A stretch of DNA of 16,993 bases from an uncultured Bacilli bacterium (GTDB lineage Bacteria > Bacillota_I > Bacilli_A > RF39 > UBA660). Below the pieces are notes generated by a model. That model was given only the letters and a program-made list of their open reading frames with translations. It had not been told where the DNA came from and ran no database searches. Positions 6,347 through 12,566 of the stretch are shown here, in pieces (within the stretch, counting starts at the first letter, position 1; each line of letters opens with the position of its first letter). The translations under genes and the position numbers were made by a program. The stretch is taken from assembly GCA_944331945.1 (NCBI GenBank), contig CALVJC010000046.1, forward strand, positions 1 to 16,993, in the 5' to 3' direction.

Positions 6347-6372
6347 ATAATTTTTTCCTTTCATCATAATCT
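6347..6372 (+). promoter_or_regulatory. candidate sigma-E-like promoter for yabP-yabQ
   Basis: ATCATAAT occurs at 6344-6351 and again at 6363-6370. Reading ATA at 6347-6349 as -35 and CATAATCT (6365-6372) as -10, with 15 bp between, gives a partial match to the sigma-E pattern (5 of 8 in the -10). yabP and yabQ are sigma-E genes in B. subtilis. No vegetative promoter is evident in this gap. Confidence 0.3.
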
Positions 6373-6389
6373 TTACTAGGAGGAAGATT

Positions 6390-6686
6390 ATGGAAACAAA
6401 AGAAGCAATTGTTAGCAATTACAATCATAGTATTACTTTGACCGAAAGAAAAAATCTACTGATCACAGGCGTAAAAAAAATAGAAAACTTTGATAATGAA
6501 GAATTCCTACTAGAGACGACCATGGGGTTTTTAGTGGTAAAAGGAGAAGGCCTAGAGCTCATTAAATTAGACACCATCTCAGGAAATGTTTCGATTAAAG
6601 GAGTGGTAACTGCTTTTTCCTATATGGCAGAAAACAACAAAAAAGAATCAGCAACTACCAGTATCTTTAATCGTCTATTTAAATAA
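6390..6686 (+). CDS. yabP: sporulation protein YabP
   Basis: YabP is a small cytoplasmic, mother-cell protein needed for spore cortex formation together with YabQ. The 98-residue product has the family pattern of an R-x-x-L-x-ITGVKKIE strand, FDNEEFLLET, a short G-x-L/V-x-V-KGE strand, and a closing GNVSIKG-x-V-x-x-FSY. The C-terminus ends with a basic FNRLFK, like the FFSKLFR end of the Bacillus protein. The start is set by AGGAGG six nt upstream. Its stop TAA shares its last base with the ATG of yabQ (TAATG), so the two are translated as a coupled pair. No sign of transfer or damage was seen. Confidence 0.92.
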   Translation: METKEAIVSNYNHSITLTERKNLLITGVKKIENFDNEEFLLETTMGFLVVKGEGLELIKLDTISGNVSIKGVVTAFSYMAENNKKESATTSIFNRLFK

Positions 6687-7018
6687 TGACCTTACAAACC
6701 CAAATTATCTCATCTATCTTTTCCTTTGGCTATGGAATCTTTTTCTCCCTTCTGCTAAATATAAACTATAATATTATCTTTAGCGGCCCCCGTTACCTTA
6801 GAATTTTATCAAATTTTTTCTTTTTATCCGATATGGCCCTTTTATATTTTCTCTTAATGAAAAAAATAAACTATGGTATCTTACACCCTTACTTTTATTT
6901 ACTTTTATTCTTAGGCTTTTTAATAACATTTAAAAAAGGTTCTTTTTTACGAAGATGGATTAAAGAAATGCCAAAAAGTGTCAAAAAAAAGAAAGAATCC
7001 TCGAATCGGTTGAAATAG
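6686..7018 (+). CDS. yabQ: spore cortex biosynthesis membrane protein YabQ (short form)
   Basis: YabQ is an outer-forespore-membrane protein required for cortex formation. The 110-residue product has hydrophobic segments at about 8-28, 42-60 and 66-86, then a basic cytoplasmic tail ending in a poly-Lys stretch. The N-terminal helix with FSFGYGIFFSLLLN and the second helix are typical of YabQ. The protein is about half the length of B. subtilis YabQ, so the C-terminal region is missing or replaced by the basic tail. It begins at an ATG overlapping the yabP stop, without its own obvious Shine-Dalgarno, so it depends on coupling. Its stop lies at the -35 region of the divIC promoter. The call relies on both hydropathy and position after yabP. 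Confidence 0.85.
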   Translation: MTLQTQIISSIFSFGYGIFFSLLLNINYNIIFSGPRYLRILSNFFFLSDMALLYFLLMKKINYGILHPYFYLLLFLGFLITFKKGSFLRRWIKEMPKSVKKKKESSNRLK

Positions 7019-7038
7019 AAGGAAAACCACTCTATAAT
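7010..7038 (+). promoter_or_regulatory. strong sigma-A promoter for divIC
   Basis: TTGAAA (7010-7015), a 17-bp spacer and a perfect TATAAT (7033-7038) form a near-consensus vegetative promoter. The -35 abuts the yabQ stop (7016-7018). It gives the cell-division gene a vegetative source of transcript separate from the sporulation pair upstream. Confidence 0.75.
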
Positions 7039-7063
7039 ATAAGTTAGGAAAGTGGGTGAAAAA

Positions 7064-7366
7064 ATGCCAAAGAAAAAGAAAAAAAAGAAGAAAATAGGTC
7101 CAATTCTTTTATGCTTTGCTTCTATCTTGGTAATTTTAGGAACCACTTATACCATTGGAAAATATTGGATAGAAATCTATGGTAAATACCAGGAAAAAAC
7201 AGAACTAAAAGAAGAATTAACGAGTTTAAAAGATAAAGAAGAAGAATTAGAAGCAGACGTCAACAAATTACAAGATGCAGATTATATTGCGCGGTATGCT
7301 AGAGAAAAATACTATTACTCAAAAGATGGAGAGTATATCCTAAGAATACCTGAAGATGACGAATAG
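7064..7366 (+). CDS. divIC: septum formation initiator, DivIC/FtsB family
   Basis: DivIC is a bitopic division protein that partners FtsL and DivIB at the septum. The 100-residue protein has a strikingly basic N-terminus (a run of eight lysines), a single transmembrane helix (about 11-31) and an outside coiled coil from about 38 to 70 rich in Leu, Glu and Lys. It then has the family-typical D-A-D-Y-I-A-R-Y-A-R-E-K-Y block and a short G-E-x-I-x-R-I-P-E end. I chose ATG 7064, because GTGGGTGA at 7052-7059 is the ribosome-binding element rather than coding. It follows yabQ as in Bacillus. The usual downstream yabR and spoIIE are absent and tilS comes directly next. Confidence 0.92.
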   Translation: MPKKKKKKKKIGPILLCFASILVILGTTYTIGKYWIEIYGKYQEKTELKEELTSLKDKEEELEADVNKLQDADYIARYAREKYYYSKDGEYILRIPEDDE

Positions 7367-7397
7367 GTATTTTTCTTTTGGTTAGCAAGGAGGAAAT

Positions 7398-8714
7398 ATG
7401 GATACCAAAACATTATACCAAGATTTAGACTTAAAAAAGGGCGATATCATAGTCTTTGGATGCAGTTATGGACCAGATTCCATGGCTTTATTTCACACCT
7501 TATTAAAGTTAAGAGAAGAAAAAGACATTCGTCTTGTCTGTGCTCATATTAATCATGGAAAGCGTCTTGCCAGTGAACAAGAACGAAAAGACTTAGAAGA
7601 ATATTGTATCGAGCATCAAGTCCCTTTTGAATATATGAAAATTGAACATTATGGAGATGATAATTTTCATAATGAAGCAAGGAATATCCGCTATCATTTT
7701 TTTGAAGAAGTTATTATGAAGTATCAAGCGAAGTATTTAATGACTGCGCATCACGGCGATGATTTAATGGAAACGATTTTAATGCGAATTGCCCGCGGAA
7801 CAACTTTAGAAGGCTATAGTGGTTTTAAAAAACAAATCAATATGGGAGATTACATTATTTATCGCCCTTTTATTGAGAAAACGAAGGAAGAACTACTTGA
7901 ATATGATGAGAAAAATCATATTCCTTATGCAATCGATAGTAGTAACAACAGCAATGTCTACACGAGAAACCGTTATCGGAAAGAAGTTCTTCCTTTTTTA
8001 AAAAAAGAAGATCCAAATATCCATGAAAAATTCTTAAAATTTAGTATTACTATTCAAAAAGCAAATAGCTATATTGAAAGAGAAACAACAAAAGCCTTGA
8101 AAAAAGTGATATTTCATGATAGAGTTCTTATTAACAAATTTTTGGAACAAGACGATTTAATCCAACAAACGATCCTAGAAGACATCTTAGAGAATTATTA
8201 TCAAGATGATCTTATTTTAATCAATGATCACCATATTAATTTACTTTTAAACTTAATAAAAAGTAAAAAAGCAAATAGTGAAGTAACCCTTCCAAATGAT
8301 GTTATCGCTACTAAAAATTACAACGAATTTTATCTCCATCGTATCTTAGAAGAAATTTCTCATTATGAAATTGAATTAAATAAGTATACAAAACTACCGA
8401 ATGGACACATACTAGAAGAAGTAGAGCAAGAAGAGTCGAATAGCAATAATATCATTCGCTTATCTAGTAAAGAAATTACTTTACCACTTCGGGTAAGAAC
8501 CAGAGAATATGGTGATATCATTGCTTTAAAGGGTGGAGGTCATAAAAAACTCAAAGATGTTTTTATAGAAAAGAAGATCACACCACGGGAAAGAGAAATT
8601 TGGCCTATTGTGGTAGATAGCAAAAATACCATTGTTTTTGTTCCAGGTTTGAAAAAGTCAAAATTTGATAAGAACAAAACAGACTTTTATGATATAATAT
8701 TGAGATATAAATAA
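7398..8714 (+). CDS. tilS: tRNA(Ile)-lysidine synthase
   Basis: TilS attaches lysine to C34 of the CAU-anticodon tRNA-Ile using ATP, so that it reads AUA as Ile. The 438-residue protein has the N-terminal PP-loop ATPase domain. Its SGGxDS box is changed to SYGPDS (23-28), with Tyr24 replacing the usual Gly. The HINHG motif, the HHGDDLMETILMRIARGT block and a YRPFI segment follow, then D-S-S-N-x-x-x-x-YTRN-R-x-R. A linker leads to the C-terminal TilS domain (GGGHKKLKDVFIEKKI and VPGL near the end). AAGGAGG lies 4 nt before the ATG. In Bacillus tilS is followed by hpt then ftsH; hpt is missing here. The end of the gene contains the likely ftsH promoter. Confidence 0.95.
   Translation: MDTKTLYQDLDLKKGDIIVFGCSYGPDSMALFHTLLKLREEKDIRLVCAHINHGKRLASEQERKDLEEYCIEHQVPFEYMKIEHYGDDNFHNEARNIRYHFFEEVIMKYQAKYLMTAHHGDDLMETILMRIARGTTLEGYSGFKKQINMGDYIIYRPFIEKTKEELLEYDEKNHIPYAIDSSNNSNVYTRNRYRKEVLPFLKKEDPNIHEKFLKFSITIQKANSYIERETTKALKKVIFHDRVLINKFLEQDDLIQQTILEDILENYYQDDLILINDHHINLLLNLIKSKKANSEVTLPNDVIATKNYNEFYLHRILEEISHYEIELNKYTKLPNGHILEEVEQEESNSNNIIRLSSKEITLPLRVRTREYGDIIALKGGGHKKLKDVFIEKKITPREREIWPIVVDSKNTIVFVPGLKKSKFDKNKTDFYDIILRYK
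8690..8698 (+). promoter_or_regulatory. extended -10 promoter for ftsH inside the end of tilS
   Basis: TGATATAAT (8690-8698) is an extended -10 with a perfect TATAAT, 34 nt before the ftsH GTG. TTGATA at 8665-8670 is 22 bp away, too far for a normal spacer. An extended -10 can work without a good -35. Confidence 0.45.
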
Positions 8715-8732
8715 AAGAAGGAGAGAAAAAAG

Positions 8733-10706
8733 GTGAACGTAAATAAGAAAACAGTAAAAAAAGGATTATTACCATATGTATTTTTGTTACTTATTATTTT
8801 AGGTGTTTTCTATTTTGTAAGTATCGGAAATCAACAAGTAAATGTTTTAACATATGATGAATTTATGAATGCTCTTGATACGGAGGAAGTAACAGAGTTA
8901 GAAGTTACTCCAAGAGAAAGAGCAAAAGTATATGAATTAAGAGGTAAATTAAAAGACTATGATGAAAATGAGACTTTTTATGCTAGAGTTCCATTATCAG
9001 AACAAGTTATGAAACGATTAACGGATGCTAGCGATGTGCAAGACTTTGCTTTTGAAGCAGCAACGGATCCTGAATCAAATTCATTTCTTATTATTTTAGT
9101 CAACTTATTACCAATTATTATCATTGGTGGATTTGCTTTCTGGTTCTTATCAAAACAAATGGGTTCTGGAAAGAATTCCTTCGATTTTGGTAAAAGTAAA
9201 GCGAAACTATCAAGTGATAAAAATAAGGTAACATTTAAAGATGTTGCTGGATTAAAAGAGGAAAAAGAAGAAGTAAAAGAATTAATTGACTTCTTAAAGA
9301 ATCCAAAGAAATTCCAAAAACTAGGAGCTAGAATTCCTAAAGGAGTTTTATTATATGGTCCTCCAGGAACTGGTAAAACTTTACTTGCTCGTGCCGTAGC
9401 TGGAGAAGCCAATGTTCCTTTCTACTATATTAGTGGATCTGATTTCGTAGAATTATTCGTTGGTGTTGGTGCCAGCCGTGTTCGTGATATGTTCCAACAA
9501 GCCAAAAGAACAGCGCCATGCTTGATCTTCATTGATGAAATTGATGCCGTAGGTCGTCAACGTGGTACTGGACTTGGTGGAGGACATGATGAAAGAGAAC
9601 AAACCCTAAACCAATTACTAACGGAAATGGATGGTTTTGGAGAAAATGAAGGAATTATCATTATTGCCGCTACCAACCGTCCGGATGTTCTAGATCCAGC
9701 TTTACTTCGTCCAGGTAGATTTGACCGCCAAGTAACGGTAAACTTACCAGATGTCAAAGGAAGAGAAGAAATACTAGCTGTGCATGCTAGAAACAAAGTA
9801 CTAGCACCAAATGTAAAACTAGAAGCGATTGCGAAAAGGACTCCAGGCTATTCAGGAGCAGACCTTGAAAACCTATTAAATGAAGCAGCCCTTCTTGCAG
9901 TAAGAAGAAACAAAGAAGCAATTACAATGAGTGAAATTGATGAAGCAAGTGATCGTGTCTTAATGGGACCTGCCAAATCAAGTAAAAACAGAAGTGAAAA
10001 CGATCGAAAACTTGTCGCTTATCATGAATCAGGACATGCCGTTGTTGGAATTAAATTAAAAGGAGCCAGTGATGTTCAAAAAGTAACAATTATCCCTCGT
10101 GGTTCTGCTGGAGGTTACAACATGATGATTCCAAGCGAAGAAAAGATTTGTTCTACCAAAACAGATTTACTAGAACAAATAACTGGACTACTAGCAGGGC
10201 GTGTAGCGGAAGAAGTAGTTTTTCATGAAGTGACCACAGGCGCAGAAAATGACTTTGCCAAAGCCACGAAAATAGCGCGTAGTATGGTAACCGAATATGG
10301 TATGAGTGACCTAGGACCAATGCAACTAGAACAACAAGAAGGAAGCGTTTTCCTAGGACGTGATTATAATAAATCTCGTAACTTTTCCAATGAGGTAGCT
10401 CATGAAATTGATATTGAAATGCGTAAAATCATTGAAGAATGCTATGAAAAAGCAACTAAAATTATCAATGAAAATAGAAAACTACTTGATCTATTAGCTA
10501 CCACATTATTAGAATATGAAACTCTAACCAAAGAACAAATTGATTACTTAGTAGAACATGGTAAAATGCCAGATGAAGAAGAAGAAACAACTTATGAAAA
10601 AATGTCTATTACTAAGCTAAAGGAAATTGCCAAAGAAAAAGGCATTAAAGGATACTCTAAAATGAATAAAGCGGAATTATTAAAAGCTCTTGAAGGCGAA
10701 GAATAA
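8733..10706 (+). CDS. ftsH: ATP-dependent membrane zinc metalloprotease FtsH
   Basis: FtsH is a hexameric membrane AAA+ protease that degrades misfolded and regulatory proteins. Two transmembrane helices lie at about 14-30 and 112-134, with a small outside domain between them. The AAA module has Walker A GPPGTGKT (209-216), Walker B LIFIDEIDA and the second region of homology ending in RPGRFDRQ. The zinc site is HESGH (431-435), and ENDFAKATKIAR supplies the third ligand. After the usual end an extra segment of about 35 residues reads MSITKLKEIAKEKGIKGYSK and AELLKALE. This closely resembles a SAP/Rho-N-like helix-extension-helix. Start is GTG 8733, with AAGGAG (8718-8723) 9 nt before. At 657 residues it is a typical FtsH plus this tail. 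Confidence 0.97.
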   Translation: MNVNKKTVKKGLLPYVFLLLIILGVFYFVSIGNQQVNVLTYDEFMNALDTEEVTELEVTPRERAKVYELRGKLKDYDENETFYARVPLSEQVMKRLTDASDVQDFAFEAATDPESNSFLIILVNLLPIIIIGGFAFWFLSKQMGSGKNSFDFGKSKAKLSSDKNKVTFKDVAGLKEEKEEVKELIDFLKNPKKFQKLGARIPKGVLLYGPPGTGKTLLARAVAGEANVPFYYISGSDFVELFVGVGASRVRDMFQQAKRTAPCLIFIDEIDAVGRQRGTGLGGGHDEREQTLNQLLTEMDGFGENEGIIIIAATNRPDVLDPALLRPGRFDRQVTVNLPDVKGREEILAVHARNKVLAPNVKLEAIAKRTPGYSGADLENLLNEAALLAVRRNKEAITMSEIDEASDRVLMGPAKSSKNRSENDRKLVAYHESGHAVVGIKLKGASDVQKVTIIPRGSAGGYNMMIPSEEKICSTKTDLLEQITGLLAGRVAEEVVFHEVTTGAENDFAKATKIARSMVTEYGMSDLGPMQLEQQEGSVFLGRDYNKSRNFSNEVAHEIDIEMRKIIEECYEKATKIINENRKLLDLLATTLLEYETLTKEQIDYLVEHGKMPDEEEETTYEKMSITKLKEIAKEKGIKGYSKMNKAELLKALEGEE

Positions 10707-10719
10707 TCCGTTTTTTTCT

Positions 10720-10748
10720 TTGCAAGAAAAAAGAATTACAGTTATAAT
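10720..10748 (+). promoter_or_regulatory. strong sigma-A promoter for the mscL operon, overlapping a small hairpin
   Basis: TTGCAA (10720-10725), a 17-bp spacer and a perfect TATAAT (10743-10748) form a near-consensus promoter. The -35 lies in a perfect AT-rich hairpin (TTTTTTCTT, TGC loop, AAGAAAAAA, about 10712-10732). That hairpin follows the ftsH stop and may act as a weak terminator. Shine-Dalgarno AAAGGAG follows at about 10760. Confidence 0.7.
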
Positions 10749-10774
10749 AAATAGCAAAAGAAAGGAGTGCTTTT

Positions 10775-11413
10775 ATGCTGTATGAACAAAGTAAAGATCC
10801 GAAAAAAATTTTACTATATGAATTAAAGGGACAAAAAGAAATACTAAAATGGTACAAAAAATCATTTTTAACCCCCAACTTTTATCTTTTAGAAACTACG
10901 AATTCAAAATTGGCAGAATCCTTTTATACTTCTAACCTAGCATCTTTCACGGAAAATGACCTTTTAAAACAAGAAACGATCTTTGTGGATCAAACAAAAA
11001 AAGAATTAACCTTCTTTGAAAAGTTAGTAAGAACAAAACTCTTAGAGCGCTTTTATGAAGGAAAATACTTTGATCAAAGTCCCGTTTCTCTTGCCTATCA
11101 AAAAGAATTAAAAGGCTATTTTCTTTCCCTTACTCCCTATGAAGCAGCCTATGATAACCAAAGTCAAAAAGAATATTACTGTCTTCCTCAATTGATTCGT
11201 TTAGAAAGAAATCTGGTTGGCTTACATTTATTAGAAAAAGGAGATTATCATAATTTATTAAAAGAAGATCTTCTGAATCAAACACCATTTCATTTATTCC
11301 AGTTAGAATCAAAAGGGGAATGCAACTTTGAGGAACAAAGTAAAATAACTCCTAATCTAAAAACAAAAATAGAAGATAGTGTTAAAATATTATCACGGAT
11401 TAAAAAGAAATAG
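10775..11413 (+). CDS. unknown protein, paralog A flanking mscL
   Basis: I do not recognise a family. The 212-residue protein looks cytoplasmic, with no signal or transmembrane segment, rich in Leu, Glu, Lys and aromatic residues and probably mostly helical. It is clearly related to the protein encoded at 11842-12507. Ungapped matches include LYE-x-S, ELK-x-x-KE-x-L, FYLLETTN (36-43, versus FYTLETEN), the E-x-DL segment, a mid-protein FE, and the C-terminal YY-x-L, L-x-LLE-x-G-x-Y and LL stretch. It heads an operon with mscL 12 nt downstream, read from a strong promoter. Shine-Dalgarno AAAGGAG is well spaced from ATG 10775. Its link to the mechanosensitive channel is by position only. Confidence 0.7.
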   Translation: MLYEQSKDPKKILLYELKGQKEILKWYKKSFLTPNFYLLETTNSKLAESFYTSNLASFTENDLLKQETIFVDQTKKELTFFEKLVRTKLLERFYEGKYFDQSPVSLAYQKELKGYFLSLTPYEAAYDNQSQKEYYCLPQLIRLERNLVGLHLLEKGDYHNLLKEDLLNQTPFHLFQLESKGECNFEEQSKITPNLKTKIEDSVKILSRIKKK

Positions 11414-11425
11414 AAAGAAGGTAGT

Positions 11426-11842
11426 ATGATGAAAAAAGAAAAATTTATTCAAAAAGAAGCCAATGAATTTCGAACATTTATCTCTCGTGGGAATGTTATC
11501 GATATGGCCGTCGGAGTCATTGTAGGAGGTGCTTTTGGAAAAATTGTAACGAGTCTAGTCAATGATATCTTAACCCCTTTGATTGGAATTTTACTAGGAG
11601 GCTTAGACTTTAGCAACTTAAGTATTACCATCAAAGATGCGAATATTGCCTATGGTTCTTTTCTCCAATCTATTATTGACTTTTTAATTATTGCTTTATG
11701 TATTTTTATGATGGTAAAATTATTTACCAGATTAAAGAAAGAAGAACAAAAGGAAAATGAAGTGGAAAAAAGTGAAGAAACAATTCTCTTAACCGAGATA
11801 AGAGATTTATTAAAAAAACAAAAGAAAGAAGGAGAAAAATAA
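11426..11842 (+). CDS. mscL: large-conductance mechanosensitive channel
   Basis: MscL is a homopentameric membrane channel that opens when the membrane is stretched, releasing solutes during osmotic downshock. The 138-residue protein has the highly conserved N-terminal amphipathic helix and first transmembrane helix with RGNVIDMAVGVIVGGAFGKIV and NDILTP. A periplasmic loop containing a DFS-x-L stretch follows, then a second transmembrane helix (about 70-95) and a charged cytoplasmic helical bundle ending in LLTEIRDLLKKQ. ATG 11426 and the adjacent 11429 both follow AAGGT. It is sandwiched between two paralogous unknown genes. Its TAA shares an A with the apparent ACG start of the second, and the AAGGAG in its last codons serves as that gene's ribosome-binding site. 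Confidence 0.96.
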   Translation: MMKKEKFIQKEANEFRTFISRGNVIDMAVGVIVGGAFGKIVTSLVNDILTPLIGILLGGLDFSNLSITIKDANIAYGSFLQSIIDFLIIALCIFMMVKLFTRLKKEEQKENEVEKSEETILLTEIRDLLKKQKKEGEK

Positions 11843-12507
11843 CGGAATTATATGAATTTAGTGAAAGCGGGAAAAGTTTGCTCGTCAAAGAATTAAAAGC
11901 CACCAAAGAAGCTTTAGAAAACTATCGTAGAGCACATATGTTATCTTTTGATTATGCCTTTTATACTTTAGAAACAGAAAATAGGGATATGATTAAGAAA
12001 TTTCAAACAGAAGATAAATTAAAATATGAGGAAGAAGATTTGAATGAGACATTCTTTTATCATGATTCAAAAGAAGCTTCTCTTTTTGAAAGAAAACAAG
12101 GAGAACAAGCTCTGGAAGAGTATTTGAGAGGAGCATACCAAGAAAAGCATTTAATTCAACTTTATAACGAAGGATGGAATGAAGAACCCCGATCAATAGG
12201 TAAATACTTAATAACAGATCCAGAAGAAATTTTTCTCTTTCGGATTGAGAAGAAAAAATATTATCGTCTTCAGAATATCTTATGTCTTCCAAATGAACTC
12301 GCTGCCTTAGAGTTGTTTGAACAAGGAAAGTATGATTTGTTAGCTTACCGACCTTTAGAGGCCGAGATCCCTTATGAATTATATGAAGAAACTTTGAAAG
12401 CAAAATATCCTGCTTCCATTATGGAACTGGATATGATGCAAGATAGAAAAAGTCTCGTAAAAAGTACCCAAAGATTATTATCTTATTACCGAAATAAAAG
12501 AAAATAA
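11842..12507 (+). CDS. unknown protein, paralog B flanking mscL, apparent ACG start
   Basis: This paralog of the gene at 10775 (221 residues from ACG) has no known family, signal or membrane segment and looks acidic and helical. The first standard start in frame is TTG 11878. That would remove 12 codons (ELYEFSESGKSL) that align without gaps to the N-terminus of paralog A (MLYEQSKDPKKI), and it has no ribosome-binding site. AAGGAG (11829-11834) lies 7 nt before ACG 11842. That ACG overlaps the mscL stop as TAACG, exactly where a TAATG junction like yabP-yabQ would be expected. ATA at 11839 is a second option. I therefore infer a near-cognate ACG start or a T-to-C change in the start codon. 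The reading frame is otherwise intact. Shared motifs are FYTLETEN, EEDL, YY-x-L, and L-x-LFEQGKYDLL. Confidence 0.65.
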   Translation, partial: TELYEFSESGKSLLVKELKATKEALENYRRAHMLSFDYAFYTLETENRDMIKKFQTEDKLKYEEEDLNETFFYHDSKEASLFERKQGEQALEEYLRGAYQEKHLIQLYNEGWNEEPRSIGKYLITDPEEIFLFRIEKKKYYRLQNILCLPNELAALELFEQGKYDLLAYRPLEAEIPYELYEETLKAKYPASIMELDMMQDRKSLVKSTQRLLSYYRNKRK

Positions 12508-12533
12508 AAGGAGCTTGAAAGAAAGCTTCTTTT
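12506..12533 (+). terminator. terminator of the mscL operon
   Basis: AAAAGGAGCTT (12506-12516) pairs with AAGCTTCTTTT (12523-12533), 11 bp with one G-U, around a 6-nt loop. The right arm ends in TTTT. The left arm begins inside the stop codon of paralog B. Confidence 0.7.
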
Positions 12534-12543
12534 CGTTTATAAT
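12515..12543 (+). promoter_or_regulatory. strong sigma-A promoter for dus-lysS, interleaved with the terminator
   Basis: TTGAAA (12515-12520) lies in the tip of the terminator hairpin. After a 17-bp spacer comes a perfect TATAAT (12538-12543). The spacer contains the right arm of the hairpin. Ribosome-binding element AGTGAT at 12557 follows after only about 14 nt. Confidence 0.75.
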
Positions 12544-12566
12544 AAAGCGGAAGCGAAGTGATACAA

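Noticed and set aside
8978..9796. Long open frames on the minus strand inside ftsH
   Set aside because: They lie wholly opposite the conserved AAA core of ftsH, have no ribosome-binding sites and show no protein-like family motifs; they are shadows of its codon use.
11852..11896. ATG at 11852 as an alternative start after mscL
   Set aside because: It is out of frame with paralog B and reaches a stop after about 14 codons, so it cannot encode the conserved N-terminus.
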